From: Cupriavidus necator N-1
Lineage (GTDB): Bacteria; Pseudomonadota; Gammaproteobacteria; Burkholderiales; Burkholderiaceae
Assembly: GCF_000219215.1 (NCBI RefSeq)
Contig: NC_015723.1
Span: 2,480,001-2,544,000 of the forward strand
Reading direction: 5' to 3'
DNA length: 64,000 nt
The translations under genes were made by a program, and so were the position numbers. This document shows, one piece after another, positions 1 to 8,717 of the stretch. Every line of letters starts with the position of its first letter. The stretch's first letter is position 1. The notes under the pieces are model-generated. The model was given only the letters and a program-made list of their open reading frames with translations. It did not search any database and had not been told where the DNA came from.

Positions 1-818
1 GACAGCGCATTGAGGCTGGTCGGCTCTTCCAGCACGTAGCCGCGCTCGCCCTCCACCTCGAAGCGGCCCTTGCACAGCGTGGGATAGCCGGCCGGCTCGC
101 CCGGCGCATAGCTGTCGATCAGGATGCCCGACAGGCGAGCCTGCATGGTGCCGTCCTGCTCGGTCCAGCGCACCGCGTGCGCGGGCGAGCAGACGCCCTT
201 GTTGTTGGGCGAGTCGCCGGTGGCGTAGGACGACAGCAGGCAGCGCCCCTCGGCCATCACGCACAGGCTGCCGAAGCCGAACACCTCCAGCTCCACGCTG
301 GTCTGGCGCGCCAGCTTGCCGATCTGCGCCAGCGACAGCACGCGCGGCAGCACCACGCGGCGGATATGGAAGCGCTCGCGCATCAGCTCGATGGCGTCGG
401 CATGCGTGGCCGAGCCCTGCACCGACAGGTGCAGCCGCAACTCAGGATGGCGCTCGCACGCATAGCCCATCAGGCCGGCATCAGCCATGATGACCGCGTC
501 GGCGCCAAGGTCCGCCGCCGCATCGACCGCGCGCTGCCATTGCGCCACCGCGCCCATCTGGGCGAAGGTGTTGATGGCGAACAGCACCTCGGCGCCGCAC
601 GCGTGGGCTTCGGCCACGCCGGTGCGGATGTCGGCCTCGGTAAAGTTCAGGCCGCCGAAGTTGCGCGCGTTGGTGGCATCGCGCAGGCCCAGGTAGACCG
701 CGTCGGCGCCGTGCTGCAGCGCCATGCGCAGGGCCGCCAGCGAACCGGCGGGCGCAACAAGCTGGGGCCGGCGCGGCAGGCTTGCCGCGGCGGATGGGGC
801 TGGGGAGGCAGGGGTCAT
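1..818 (-). CDS. ubiU: UbiU, O2-independent ubiquinone biosynthesis (U32 family), 3' end outside window
   Basis: U32 peptidase-family protein; in E. coli UbiU pairs with UbiV to hydroxylate the ubiquinone ring without oxygen, using 4Fe-4S clusters. The reading frame is open through the left edge, so only the first 272 residues are present (the family is about 330). It begins MTPASPAPSA and has the family core LVAPAGSLAALRMALQHGAD. Four cysteines appear with spacing C-x6-C-x16-C-x38-C (SLC, GRC, GVC, TLC), exactly the spacing I recall for the UbiU cluster ligands, which separates it from protease-like U32 members. No strong ribosome site precedes the start. It is divergent from the nitronate monooxygenase; partners ubiV and ubiT would be expected beyond the edge. 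Family call firm, UbiU over UbiV likely. Confidence 0.88.
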   Translation of the reverse strand, partial: MTPASPAPSAAASLPRRPQLVAPAGSLAALRMALQHGADAVYLGLRDATNARNFGGLNFTEADIRTGVAEAHACGAEVLFAINTFAQMGAVAQWQRAVDAAADLGADAVIMADAGLMGYACERHPELRLHLSVQGSATHADAIELMRERFHIRRVVLPRVLSLAQIGKLARQTSVELEVFGFGSLCVMAEGRCLLSSYATGDSPNNKGVCSPAHAVRWTEQDGTMQARLSGILIDSYAPGEPAGYPTLCKGRFEVEGERGYVLEEPTSLNAL

Positions 819-980
819 CGGTGATGGCGCCGGCGGCGGCGCGAAGATGAAGACAGCGGCCGATGCTAGCCAAGCGCTTGCAGCAGGGGCTTGACCGCGC
901 GCAAACCCACGCCAACGGCACACCGCCCGCGTTGGCCTATGCCGGTTGGCGTAGGCCGATGGCAGGCCACCACCGCGCGC

Positions 981-994
981 TTGACCTGCGGCAA
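981..994. promoter_or_regulatory. TTG-N8-CAA box, candidate FNR/NnrR-type site
   Basis: TTGACCTGCGGCAA is an imperfect dyad fitting TTG-N8-CAA, the core of FNR/Dnr/NnrR operators. It lies 95 bases before the nitronate monooxygenase start and 163 before the divergent ubiU start. A second such box sits before narX. Short degenerate motifs like this occur by chance, so the evidence is the context of anaerobic-respiration genes. Confidence 0.35.
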
Positions 995-1088
995 ACGCCG
1001 GCCCGTGCCGCTGTGCCACGCTTGCCCGGTCATCCCCGCGGCTGGCCGCACGCCGGCCCCGCGCCCATCCTCTCCCGGAGACGTATTT

Positions 1089-2258
1089 ATGAATCAACCC
1101 TGGCTCAAGCTGGCCGGCCGCCGCCTGCTGCCCATCGTGCAGGGCGGCATGGGCATCGGCATTTCGGCCCACCGGCTGGCCGGCGCCGTCGCGCGCGAGA
1201 ACGGCGTCGGCACCATCGCCAGCATCGACCTGCGCCACCACCACCCCGACCTGATGGAACGCACCCGCGGCAGCCGTGACAAGCCCGCCATCGAAGCCGC
1301 CAACCTCGAGGCGCTGGATCGCGAGATCCGTGCCGCGCGCACGGCGTCCGAAGGCCGCGGGCTGATCGCCGTCAACGTGATGAAGGCGGTGGGCTCGCAC
1401 GCCGCGCTGGTGCGGCAATCCTGCGAAAGCGGCGCCGATGCCATCGTCATGGGCGCCGGCCTGCCGCTGGACCTGCCCGAGCTGACCGCCAGCCACCCCA
1501 GGGTGGCGCTGATCCCGATCCTGTCCGAGGCACGCGGCATCGGCCTGGTGCTGCGCCGCTGGATGAAGAAGGGCCGGCTGCCCGATGCCATCGTGGTCGA
1601 ACACCCGGCGCATGCGGGCGGCCACCTGGGCGCGGCCACCATCCAGGACTTGTCGGAGCCGCGTTTCTCGTTTTCGCGCGTGCTGGCCGAATGCCGCGAG
1701 CTGTTTGCGCAGCTGGGACTGGCCTGGGACAGCATTCCGCTGATCCTGGCCGGCGGCATCGACAGCCATGCCAAGGTGCGCCACTGGCTGGGCGAGGGCG
1801 CCGCCGCGGTGCAGCTGGGCACGGCCTTCGCCGTGACCGAGGAATGCGATGCCCACCCGGCCTTCAAACAGGTGCTGGCAACGGCGCGGCCCGAGACCCT
1901 GCGCGAGTTCACCAGCGTAGCCGGGCTGCCCGCGCGCGCGGTGCTGACGCCGTGGCTGTCGCGCTACCTGTCGAGCGAGTCGCGGCTGCAGCGCCGCGCC
2001 AAGCCGCGTGAATGCCTGGAGGGCTTCGACTGCCTGCAGGCGTGCGGGCTGCGCGACGGCATTGCCCGCATCGGCCAGTTCTGCATCGACCTGAAGCTGG
2101 CGCAGGCCGTGCGCGGCGACGTGGAGCGCGGCCTGTTCTTCCGCGGCCGGGGTGCGCTGCCCTTCGGCGAGGCGATCCGGCCGGTGGCGGAGCTGATGCA
2201 CTACCTGTTGACCGGGGAAAAGCCTGCGGGGCTGACTCAAACCCCGACACCAGCCTGA
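1089..2258 (+). CDS. Nitronate monooxygenase (2-nitropropane dioxygenase family)
   Basis: FMN-dependent TIM-barrel oxygenase that would oxidise alkyl nitronates (for example propionate-3-nitronate) to carbonyl compounds and nitrite/nitrate. 389 residues from MNQPWLKLAG; GGAGA stands just before this ATG, and the longer upstream frame has no such support. Visible motifs: IVQGGMGIGIS near the N-terminus, VVEHPAHAGGHLG in the middle (phosphate-binding and catalytic-His region of class members), ILAGGIDSHAKV and AAAVQLGTAFAVTEEC (FMN phosphate loop). The C-terminal part contains several cysteines (ECLEGFDCLQACG) as in the longer class. Faces the membrane protein gene tail to tail. Its neighbours (UbiU, NarXL) suggest a role in nitrogen-oxide metabolism, which is inference. 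Confidence 0.85.
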   Translation: MNQPWLKLAGRRLLPIVQGGMGIGISAHRLAGAVARENGVGTIASIDLRHHHPDLMERTRGSRDKPAIEAANLEALDREIRAARTASEGRGLIAVNVMKAVGSHAALVRQSCESGADAIVMGAGLPLDLPELTASHPRVALIPILSEARGIGLVLRRWMKKGRLPDAIVVEHPAHAGGHLGAATIQDLSEPRFSFSRVLAECRELFAQLGLAWDSIPLILAGGIDSHAKVRHWLGEGAAAVQLGTAFAVTEECDAHPAFKQVLATARPETLREFTSVAGLPARAVLTPWLSRYLSSESRLQRRAKPRECLEGFDCLQACGLRDGIARIGQFCIDLKLAQAVRGDVERGLFFRGRGALPFGEAIRPVAELMHYLLTGEKPAGLTQTPTPA

Positions 2259-2302
2259 CGCATGCCTGTTGTGCGTGCCGTGCCCAACGCCGCGCGAACA
2301 AG

Positions 2303-2429
2303 GCTCCCCTCGCCCGCTTGCGGGAGAGGGGTGGGGGAGAGGGCCGGAGTGTCTACGAAGTGAGGCGCGTCGGTGTGCCAGCGCCTGCCCTCTCCCCCGG
2401 CCCCTCTCCAGCAGGCGGGAGAGGGGAGC
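2303..2429. repeat. Inverted pair of 44-bp palindromic repeats between convergent genes
   Basis: Two copies of a C/G-rich palindromic unit (2303-2346 and, inverted, 2386-2429) flank about 39 bases. The core is CTCGCCCGCTTGCGGGAGAG in one copy and a close variant in the other. Shorter relatives lie at 7481-7512 and 30367-30394. All three loci lie between convergent genes, so they probably end transcription on both sides. The membrane protein gene on the minus strand reads through copy 2. Confidence 0.75.
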
Positions 2430-3747
2430 AAACCGGCAGCATGGGAACCTTGTCTGCAATGCGCGGCGGTAATCCGCCGCGCTTCTTCATCTCCCGCATG
2501 CACCGCAACGCTCCCAGCAGCTGCCACCCCAGCCACGCATTGGCGCCCGCCAGCAGCAGGCCGCCAGCGCGGGCCAGCGGCGCCGGCGCCAGCGGTACCG
2601 CCAGCAGCAGCACGTAGGCCGCCAGCAGCAGCCATGCCTGCCGCCGTTGCCGGCCCGGCACGATGATGGCCTGCATGGCCGGCACCCGCGCGCGCGGCGG
2701 CAGCAGCCGGCGCAGGTGCAGCCAGGCCAGGAACGGCACGATCTTGCCGAGCATGGCCGTGACCGGCAGCACGCCCACGCCGACCAGCGCCATGGTCCCG
2801 GCCCACCATGCCAGCGGCAGCCCGGCGGCGGGCAGCACGACTGCCGCCGCCCCCAGCAGCGCCGCACCCATCATGCTGGCGCATGCTACCGGCCAGAGCA
2901 GCCACAGTGGATCATGGCGCCGCCGCGCGCACAGGGTGCCGGCCAGCCCGCATGCTCCCACCACCGCCAAGAACGCCAGCCACGCGAGCAGCACGCCATG
3001 CGCCAGTGCCCGGTGATCCGGCCACAGCATTGCCGCGGCGCTGAACAGCGCCAGCGGCAACCAGTGCGCCATGGGCAGCCAGCGCCCGATCGCCGCCGGC
3101 AGGCGCGGCGCCTGCCAGAACATCGGCAGCACGGTGGTGGCCACGCCGGTCACAAGCGCGGCCAGCCAGCCGCCCAGCGCCCACGCCATATGCAGGTCAA
3201 GCCAGCGCGCCACCGGCACGTGCCACCAGCCGCCGAAGGCGCCGGCCAGCACCATGCCGCATAGCACCGCGACCATCAGCGGCGCGCCGATGCCGGCAAG
3301 GGTGCGCGTGGTGGCATCCACTGCGGCCACGCGCCGGCCAGCAGCCAGCAGAATGGCCCCGGCCAGCAACAGGATCACGGCCACGGCCACCGCCGCCTGC
3401 ATCGCCACAGGTTCGCCGCCGAGCAGCCCAATGCCCAGGGCGGTGGCCACGCCCGCGCCTGCCGCGGCCATGCACGGCGCAAGCAGCCCCGCACCCGGCA
3501 CGGCCACGCCGGCCACCACCGGCATCATCTGGAACAGCGCGCCCACCATGACCGGCAGCAGCATGCCCAGCGCCAGCACATGCACCGCCACCAGCGCCAG
3601 TGGCGCAAAGCGGTCCGGCAAGCCGTCGGGCGGACCGGCGGCAAGCAAGACGCCCGCCGCGGCGCCAAGCCACGGCGCCGGCATCAGGCAGCCGAACACC
3701 ACGGCCAGGCGCGGGGCGCGTTCGTAGTCGAAACTGGCTGCCTTCAA
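2353..3747 (-). CDS. Polytopic membrane protein, possibly heme-copper-oxidase/NnrS-like
   Basis: 464 residues, very hydrophobic, about 12 predicted membrane segments. The frame begins at a TTG (MKAASFDYER) with GGGAG six bases before it; no ATG in a usable position precedes it. Histidines fall inside or next to helices (VAVHVLALGM, LDLHMAWALGGW) followed by TTVLPMFW, a pattern resembling heme-binding membrane proteins associated with NO handling, but the usual NnrS signature is not evident, so this stays a hypothesis. The last about 25 residues (SPLPPAGEGPGERAG) are encoded by a dispersed repeat, so the natural C-terminus may have been extended by repeat insertion. Divergent from narXL. Confidence 0.65.
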   Translation of the reverse strand: MKAASFDYERAPRLAVVFGCLMPAPWLGAAAGVLLAAGPPDGLPDRFAPLALVAVHVLALGMLLPVMVGALFQMMPVVAGVAVPGAGLLAPCMAAAGAGVATALGIGLLGGEPVAMQAAVAVAVILLLAGAILLAAGRRVAAVDATTRTLAGIGAPLMVAVLCGMVLAGAFGGWWHVPVARWLDLHMAWALGGWLAALVTGVATTVLPMFWQAPRLPAAIGRWLPMAHWLPLALFSAAAMLWPDHRALAHGVLLAWLAFLAVVGACGLAGTLCARRRHDPLWLLWPVACASMMGAALLGAAAVVLPAAGLPLAWWAGTMALVGVGVLPVTAMLGKIVPFLAWLHLRRLLPPRARVPAMQAIIVPGRQRRQAWLLLAAYVLLLAVPLAPAPLARAGGLLLAGANAWLGWQLLGALRCMREMKKRGGLPPRIADKVPMLPVCSPLPPAGEGPGERAGAGTPTRLTS

Positions 3748-4060
3748 GAGCTTCTCCCATCAATGTTGACCGGATGCTAGGCCAGGGCAGGTCGTGGGGA
3801 TTTGACCGCAGCCAAGTTTGACGGCATATCCCCGCCCCATGCGGCGGATCGATATATCACGACGTGACAGGTCTGGTGGGATCCGCCGATGCGCCGCCGA
3901 CCGCACATACACTGCACCAAAGCCGGACTTTCTTGATCTGGCGCAGGAAGCCCCGTCTGCTACGCAGGGAAAATGGCTTCCACTGCCAGCGCACAGTCAT
4001 GCACGCGCCGGCCGCCGGGCCAACACCCGGCTTCCCCGACTGGTAGCCCCCGATACCGCC
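3748..4060. other. Intergenic region between membrane protein and narX
   Basis: 313 bases without a convincing gene. An in-frame extension of narX to 3818 exists, but its residues do not look like a sensor N-terminus. Contains the TTG-N8-CAA box at 3802-3815; nothing else recognised. Confidence 0.5.
3802..3815. promoter_or_regulatory. TTG-N8-CAA box, candidate FNR/NnrR-type site
   Basis: TTGACCGCAGCCAA fits TTG-N8-CAA with half-sites TTGAC and TTGGC. It lies 55 bases upstream of the divergent membrane protein start and about 245 upstream of narX. Same half-site TTGAC as the box at 981-994. Could serve an anaerobic regulator; unproven. Confidence 0.35.
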
Positions 4061-6085
4061 ATGTTCCGAACCGATCCTCCAGCCGCCAGCGCCACGGCGG
4101 CCTCCGGCGCTGCCGGCCTGCCGGCGCTGCGCGACCGCCTCTCCACCCGCATCATCTCGCTCTCGCTGGCCGTGCTGCTGGTGGTGCTGGGCATGATTGC
4201 CGGCACGCTGTGGCTGTCATGGAAGCTGGAAGGCGCGGGTGCCGCCATCAATGACGCCGGCAGCCTGCGCATGCGCGCCAACCGCGTGGCGATCGAACTG
4301 ACGCTGGCACAGGCGCGCCAGGACAATGCACTGGCCGAACAGGTGCAGGCGCTGGACGCCACGCTGGCCCTGCTCAGGAAAGGCGACGCAGCGCGCCCGC
4401 TGTTCCTGCCGGACGAACCCGCCATTCATGCGCAGATGGCCCGCGTCACGCAGGACTGGCAACAACGGCTGCGCCCGCTGGCAGTGGCCGGAGCGGGCAA
4501 CGACGCTGCGCCGGCACGCTATATCGCCGCACTGCCCGGCTTCGTCGCGCAGGCCGATCGCCTGGTCGGCATGATCGAGCATGACAGCGCGCGCAAGACC
4601 GACTGGCTGCGCGTGTCGCAGATCGCGCTGGCGGCAATGGCGTGCGTGGGCACCGTGGCCGTGATCTACCTGCTCTACCTGTGGATCATCCTGCCGGTGC
4701 TGCGGCTGCAGGACGGCCTGCGGCGCATGGCGGCGCGCGAGTTCTCGCTGCGCCTGCCGGTGGAAAGCCGCGACGAGTTCGGCACCCTCAGCGAAGGCTT
4801 CAACCGCATGGCCGGCGAACTGCAGGGGCTGTACCACGACCTGGAGACGCGCGTGGCGCAGAAGACCGCCGAGCTGGAACGCCAGAACCGCGACCTCGAG
4901 ACGCTCTACGACATGGCCGCCTTCCTGAACCAGGCCGCCGATGCCGAGGCCATGGCGCGCGGCTTCCTGGAGCGCGTGATGCGCCAGTTCGATGCCGATG
5001 GCGGCAGCGTGCGCGTGCTGGACAGCCGCCACGGCAGGATGCACCTGCTGGCAGCCGCAGGCCTGCCGGCCGCGCTGGCCGAATCCGAATCCTGCGCGGC
5101 GGCCAACGCCTGCCATTGTGGCGACGCCACGCGCGAGGCCGTGGTCGCCATCGTCGACCTGCGCGCGGCGCAGCGCCAGGGCGCCGCCGCGGATGCCACG
5201 CCCTGCAGCCGCAACGGCTTCCAGTCGCTGGCGGCCTTCCGCATCGAAAGCCAGCGCGGCGCCACCGGCGTGTTCGCGCTGCACTTCCGCACGCCGCGCG
5301 CGCTGCCCCCGTCAGACCGCCAGATGCTGGAAACACTGGGCCAGCACCTTGGCACCGCGCTGGAACACCTGCGCCTGTCCGCGACCGCGCGCCAGCTGGC
5401 GGTGGTGGAAGAGCGCAACCTGGTAGCGCAGGGCCTGCACGACAGCATTGCCCAGGGCCTGAACTACCTGAACCTGCAGGTGCAACTGCTGGACGCCGCG
5501 GTCGAGCGCGACGACCTGGCCGAGACCCGCGAGATCGTGCCAATGCTGCGCCACGGCGTGGAAGAGAGCTACCAGGACGTGCGCGAACTGCTGAACAACT
5601 TCCGCTCGCGGCTCGGCACCGGCGAGCTGCGCCCGGCGGTGGAAGAGACCGTAGGCCGCTTTCGCCGCCAATGCCGCACCGAGGCCACGCTCTCCATTGA
5701 CGAGAGCGGCGGCGCCTGGCCGTTGGCGCCGGAGCAGCAGCTGCAGGTGCTGTTCATCCTGCAGGAGGCGCTCTCCAATGTGCGCAAGCACGCCATGGCG
5801 GCACACGTGGCGGTGGCGCTCAGCCACGGCCCCGATTTCCGCCTGGTGGTGCAGGACGACGGCGAGGGCTTCGATCCGGAGGAACTTGCCACGCGCGCCG
5901 AAGCGCATATCGGCCTGAACATCATGCGCGAGCGCGCGGCGCGGCTGGGGGCGCAGCTGCACGTGCAGGCCCGCCCCGGCCACGGCGTTCGCATCGAACT
6001 GGTGCTGCCCGCCGGCCGCGCTTCCGGCGCCCGCAAGCTCGCCGACACCCGCCCCGCCCCCACGACCACCGAGACCCAGCCATGA
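4061..6085 (+). CDS. narX: Nitrate/nitrite sensor histidine kinase NarX
   Basis: Inner-membrane sensor kinase, 674 residues from MFRTDPPAAS. Order: membrane segment about 28-50; periplasmic helical domain with a P-box-like stretch AGSLRMRANRVAIEL (nitrate site in NarX); second membrane segment about 190-212; HAMP; GAF-like central region with the NarX cysteine cluster (SCAAANACHCG and a later PCSRNG); HisKA_3 box with phosphoacceptor His460 (GLHDSIAQGLNYL); HATPase with ALSNVRKHA and DDGEGFD. A start at 3818 is in frame but adds 81 residues with no domain resemblance. Stop overlaps narL by four bases, so the two are translationally coupled. Predicted to activate NarL in response to nitrate. 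Confidence 0.9.
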   Translation: MFRTDPPAASATAASGAAGLPALRDRLSTRIISLSLAVLLVVLGMIAGTLWLSWKLEGAGAAINDAGSLRMRANRVAIELTLAQARQDNALAEQVQALDATLALLRKGDAARPLFLPDEPAIHAQMARVTQDWQQRLRPLAVAGAGNDAAPARYIAALPGFVAQADRLVGMIEHDSARKTDWLRVSQIALAAMACVGTVAVIYLLYLWIILPVLRLQDGLRRMAAREFSLRLPVESRDEFGTLSEGFNRMAGELQGLYHDLETRVAQKTAELERQNRDLETLYDMAAFLNQAADAEAMARGFLERVMRQFDADGGSVRVLDSRHGRMHLLAAAGLPAALAESESCAAANACHCGDATREAVVAIVDLRAAQRQGAAADATPCSRNGFQSLAAFRIESQRGATGVFALHFRTPRALPPSDRQMLETLGQHLGTALEHLRLSATARQLAVVEERNLVAQGLHDSIAQGLNYLNLQVQLLDAAVERDDLAETREIVPMLRHGVEESYQDVRELLNNFRSRLGTGELRPAVEETVGRFRRQCRTEATLSIDESGGAWPLAPEQQLQVLFILQEALSNVRKHAMAAHVAVALSHGPDFRLVVQDDGEGFDPEELATRAEAHIGLNIMRERAARLGAQLHVQARPGHGVRIELVLPAGRASGARKLADTRPAPTTTETQP

Positions 6086-6738
6086 CCATCCGCATCCTGC
6101 TGATCGACGACCACACCTTGTTCCGCTCCGGCATCCGCGCGCTGCTGCAGCGGCAGGCCGACTTCGAGATCGTCGACGAAGCCGCCGACGGCGTGGAAGG
6201 CATCAAGCGCGCCAAGCAGCACCGCCCCGACGTGATCCTGCTGGACCTGAACATGCCCGGCCTGTCCGGCCTGGAGGCCCTGCAGCTGCTGGTGGAGGAC
6301 CTGCCGCAGACCGCCGTGATCGTGCTGACCGTGTCGGAAGAAGCCGAGGAACTGGCCACCGCGCTGCGCGGCGGTGCGCGCGGCTACCTGATCAAGAATA
6401 TCGAGACCGAGGCGCTGATCGCCGGCATCCGCCGTGCCGCGGCCGGCGAGCCGGTCATCTCCGACAGCATGACCGCCAAGCTGGTGGCCCAGTTCCGCGC
6501 TCCCGCACCGGTGGCCGCGGCGCGCCAGGACGAAGCGCCACGGCTGACCGCGCGCGAGCGCGAGATCGTGCAGGGCCTGGCGCGCGGCGAAAGCAACAAG
6601 GAGATCGCGCGCGACCTGGGCGTGGCGGAAAGCACGGTGAAGATCCACGTGCAGAACATCCTCAAAAAGCTGAACCTGGCCAGCCGCGTGCAGGTGGCCG
6701 TCTATGCCGTCGAGCACGGGCTGAACGCAGCGTGCTGA
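6082..6738 (+). CDS. narL: Nitrate response regulator NarL
   Basis: 218-residue two-domain response regulator: receiver with the acidic pair DD in LLIDDHTLF, phosphoacceptor Asp55 (VILLDLNMPG) and conserved Lys in GYLIKN, followed by a LuxR/NarL helix-turn-helix (LTAREREIVQGLARGESNKE and STVKIHVQNILKKL). ATG overlaps the narX stop. In the family it binds promoters of nitrate/nitrite respiratory genes; the targets are presumably the anaerobic genes beyond the left edge and possibly those at 1-3.7 kb. Confidence 0.92.
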   Translation: MTIRILLIDDHTLFRSGIRALLQRQADFEIVDEAADGVEGIKRAKQHRPDVILLDLNMPGLSGLEALQLLVEDLPQTAVIVLTVSEEAEELATALRGGARGYLIKNIETEALIAGIRRAAAGEPVISDSMTAKLVAQFRAPAPVAAARQDEAPRLTAREREIVQGLARGESNKEIARDLGVAESTVKIHVQNILKKLNLASRVQVAVYAVEHGLNAAC

Positions 6739-6938
6739 ACGCGGCGCGGCGTCCGCCACGACAGCCCTGCATGTGCCCCCCGCGCCCCAGCGTCGTCCGA
6801 TTCCTACACCGATATCAGCCCTAGTCCGGGGGGATGCCGGCGCCCCCTGATCTAGGCTGAACAGTAAGCAGTTGGTTCTCCGAGGCCACCCGGTCCGGAA
6901 GCCCCCGGCTTGCCAGATCCACAAACAAGGAGCACGCC

Positions 6939-7097
6939 ATGGGAATCGGCACCATCCTCCTGATCATTCTTGTCCTGCTGCTGCTCGGCGCGCTGCCGGC
7001 CTGGCCCTACAGCTCCGGCTGGGGCTACTGGCCTAGCGGCGGCCTGGGCCTGATCGTCCTGATCGTGGTGCTGCTCGTGGTGCTTGGCCGGATCTAG
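6939..7097 (+). CDS. DUF3309 small membrane protein
   Basis: 52-residue protein starting MGIGTILLIILVLLLLGALP, with two hydrophobic segments around the conserved centre PAWPYSSGWGYWPSGG and a second segment ending VLGRI. This is the DUF3309 pattern: tiny membrane proteins common in Proteobacteria, function unknown. A perfect AAGGAG lies six bases before the ATG. Monocistronic by context. First gene of the stress-island stretch; no -24/-12 promoter was found upstream. Confidence 0.85.
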   Translation: MGIGTILLIILVLLLLGALPAWPYSSGWGYWPSGGLGLIVLIVVLLVVLGRI

Positions 7098-7259
7098 TGT
7101 TTCCCGGCCAGCCTGCGGGCGATGCACGCCGGCACGCGCACGCAGCGGCGCCGGCGCGGGGCGACCCTTGTCGCTGCCGCGCCGGCGCCCTATAACGAAG
7201 CGCGGGCGTGTGTCACCGCATCGCCCGGTTCCTTCCCCCCCTTTCGCAAGGAGACTCAG

Positions 7260-7448
7260 ATGCCAGCAAAATCCAAGGCGCAACAACAGGCCGCGGGAGC
7301 GGCGCTCTCCGCAAAGCGCGGCGAAAAGAAGGCCGGATCGCTCAAGGGACCTTCCCGCTCAATGTATAAGTCGATGAGCGAGAAGGAACTCGACAAGATG
7401 GCTTCGACCAAGACCAAGGGCATGCCGAAGCACAAGTCAGACAGTTGA
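7260..7448 (+). CDS. DUF3008 small basic protein
   Basis: 62-residue lysine/serine-rich protein, MPAKSKAQQQAAGAALSAKR, then the conserved SMYKSMSEKELDKMASTKTK and ending GMPKHKSDS. This is the DUF3008 pattern, small basic proteins often found near stress genes; function unknown. AAGGAG seven bases before the ATG fixes the start. Convergent with the ParB-like gene, with a palindromic repeat between. Confidence 0.85.
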   Translation: MPAKSKAQQQAAGAALSAKRGEKKAGSLKGPSRSMYKSMSEKELDKMASTKTKGMPKHKSDS

Positions 7449-7480
7449 TCTGGAACCAGCGTCAGCAATGCTGCCGGTTT

Positions 7481-7512
7481 GCTCCTCTCTCCTGCTTGCG
7501 GGAGAAGGGAGC
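7481..7512. repeat. Dispersed palindromic repeat, probable bidirectional terminator
   Basis: Palindrome around TCTCCTGCTTGCGGGAGA between the converging genes ending at 7448 and 7540; relative of the units at 2303-2429 and 30367-30394. Confidence 0.65.
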
Positions 7513-7539
7513 ACCCAAGCGGTTTGCCAGACTGGCTGA

Positions 7540-8244
7540 TTATCCGGCACCGCCCTTCTTTCCCCCGACCCTCCCCCTCACCGGCCCGCCGCAATAGCCC
7601 GGCAGCCGTCTTGCGCGGGCGCTGCGCGCCAGCCGGATCGACTCCGTCAGCGCCAGCCCGAATCCCGCAACACTGCCCAGGTCCTCTTCCACCCGCTCGC
7701 GCAGGAAGCGGACCCAGGAGAAGTCGCCAGCCGCGCTGCCAGGCTTGCGGTAGGCCCCGGCCTCGCGCGCAAAGGCCGCCAGGCTGCGATAGGGATCGTC
7801 GCGCATGCCCCGCACAGTGGGCGGCAGTGCCTTCGGGCCCAGCAGCCTGCCGTGCTCGTCATAGGGATGGACATGGCCGAGACGGCGCATCCGTTTCCAG
7901 AACGCAGACGGGCTCAGGCGGCTGAAGTCATGCAGCACGCGCACGGGTGCCCGCTCGTAGCCGAGATCCAGCCATGCCCGCGCCCAGTGATGGTGATCGA
8001 TGATATAGAGGCCGCCGCCCGGCCCGGCGACGGTCTTGATGCGATGGCGGCGCATGAAGCGCCGCAGCGCCGCGTGGTCGTCCGGGTCCGCGTGGCGCTG
8101 CGTGACGTCCATCTTGTAGCTGACGTGCGCATAGCCCAGCGTCAGCTGGGTCGGGCGCAGGCGAGCCAGTTCGGCAACGGCCTTGCTGCGCGGCGCGCGG
8201 TGTTCCGCGCTGTCGGCAGCGCGGCGCTCAGTCGTGCTCGGCAC
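7540..8244 (-). CDS. ParB-like nuclease family protein (ParBc_2), paralogue 1
   Basis: 234 residues from a GTG (VPSTTERRAA) that overlaps the preceding gene by 17 bases. Conserved features: LRPTQLTLGYAHV, RRHRIKTVAGPGGGLYIIDH, DHHHW, VHPYDEHGR, GMRDDPYRSLAAF and RKPGSAAGDFSW. This is the ParBc_2 (ParB-like nuclease) family; biochemical activity is not established to my knowledge. The basic glycine-rich C-terminus (VGGKKGGAG) is unlike paralogue 2. A paralogue stands at 11083-11718, so the region carries two. Probably co-transcribed with the upstream stress protein from the sigma-54-type promoter at 8703-8717. Confidence 0.75.
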   Translation of the reverse strand: MPSTTERRAADSAEHRAPRSKAVAELARLRPTQLTLGYAHVSYKMDVTQRHADPDDHAALRRFMRRHRIKTVAGPGGGLYIIDHHHWARAWLDLGYERAPVRVLHDFSRLSPSAFWKRMRRLGHVHPYDEHGRLLGPKALPPTVRGMRDDPYRSLAAFAREAGAYRKPGSAAGDFSWVRFLRERVEEDLGSVAGFGLALTESIRLARSARARRLPGYCGGPVRGRVGGKKGGAG

Positions 8245-8647
8245 GCTTCTGGTCAACGAAGTGCTCAAGCTCGCTGCCCGGGTCTTCGTTGCCGGTGCTC
8301 TCTTCGGCAATCGCTTCGCGTGTGAGCGGGCGCGGCCAGTATTCGCCCTCACCGTCATGTACGGGCTCGCCGTGGCGGGCGGGATTGAAATCCGTCCACT
8401 GGCCGCATTCCCAGTTGCCTTGCGCACGTTCCAGTCCGCTCGCACCGGCCTCGCGCAGCACGTCCACGGCGACGGAACCGAGGCCGTTGTTGACGCACGC
8501 CGCCAGCATGACGCGGTCCGGCGCAGTGTCCGGCCCCACCGACATGATGGATACGTCCCACACGGAGAAGCCGCGCGAGAACAGGGTCCGTGCCACGTCT
8601 TCGGCGCTGGCAATCGAATCGAAACGTCCGGCTACGATCGCTGACAT
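8228..8647 (-). CDS. General-stress-like protein of unknown function (YflT/17M-like N-terminus)
   Basis: 139 residues from MSAIVAGRFDS, chosen because GGGAG stands just upstream; a longer frame exists without support. The N-terminal half (VAGRFDSIASAEDVARTLFS followed by a beta-strand region) resembles the general-stress protein 17M / YflT-type fold; this is a pattern resemblance only. The C-terminal half is acidic (EGEYWPRPLTREAIAEESTG). Overlaps the ParB-like gene by 17 bases, so the two form an operon. Preceded by a sigma-54-type promoter candidate and a TGTAG half-site. Confidence 0.65.
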   Translation of the reverse strand: MSAIVAGRFDSIASAEDVARTLFSRGFSVWDVSIMSVGPDTAPDRVMLAACVNNGLGSVAVDVLREAGASGLERAQGNWECGQWTDFNPARHGEPVHDGEGEYWPRPLTREAIAEESTGNEDPGSELEHFVDQKRAEHD

Positions 8648-8702
8648 GATGACTGACTCCCATGAGATAGTGGCGATGGTCATGACTGCTGCCATCCACA
8701 TT

Positions 8703-8717
8703 GCAAGAGCCACGCCC
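8703..8717 (-). promoter_or_regulatory. Sigma-54-type -24/-12 promoter candidate (P1)
   Basis: Minus strand reads GGGCGTGGCTCTTGC followed by A: GG and GC separated by 10, with TTGC at -12; 8 of 11 consensus positions of TGGCACG-N4-TTGC. It is 56 bases upstream of the 8228-8647 gene. A TGTAGTTCC element (minus strand, ending at 8804) lies about 85 bases further upstream. Confidence 0.5.

Noticed and set aside
6880..6920. Sigma-54-like motif before the DUF3309 gene
   Set aside because: TTGC at 6910-6913 has AG instead of GG at -24 and further mismatches.
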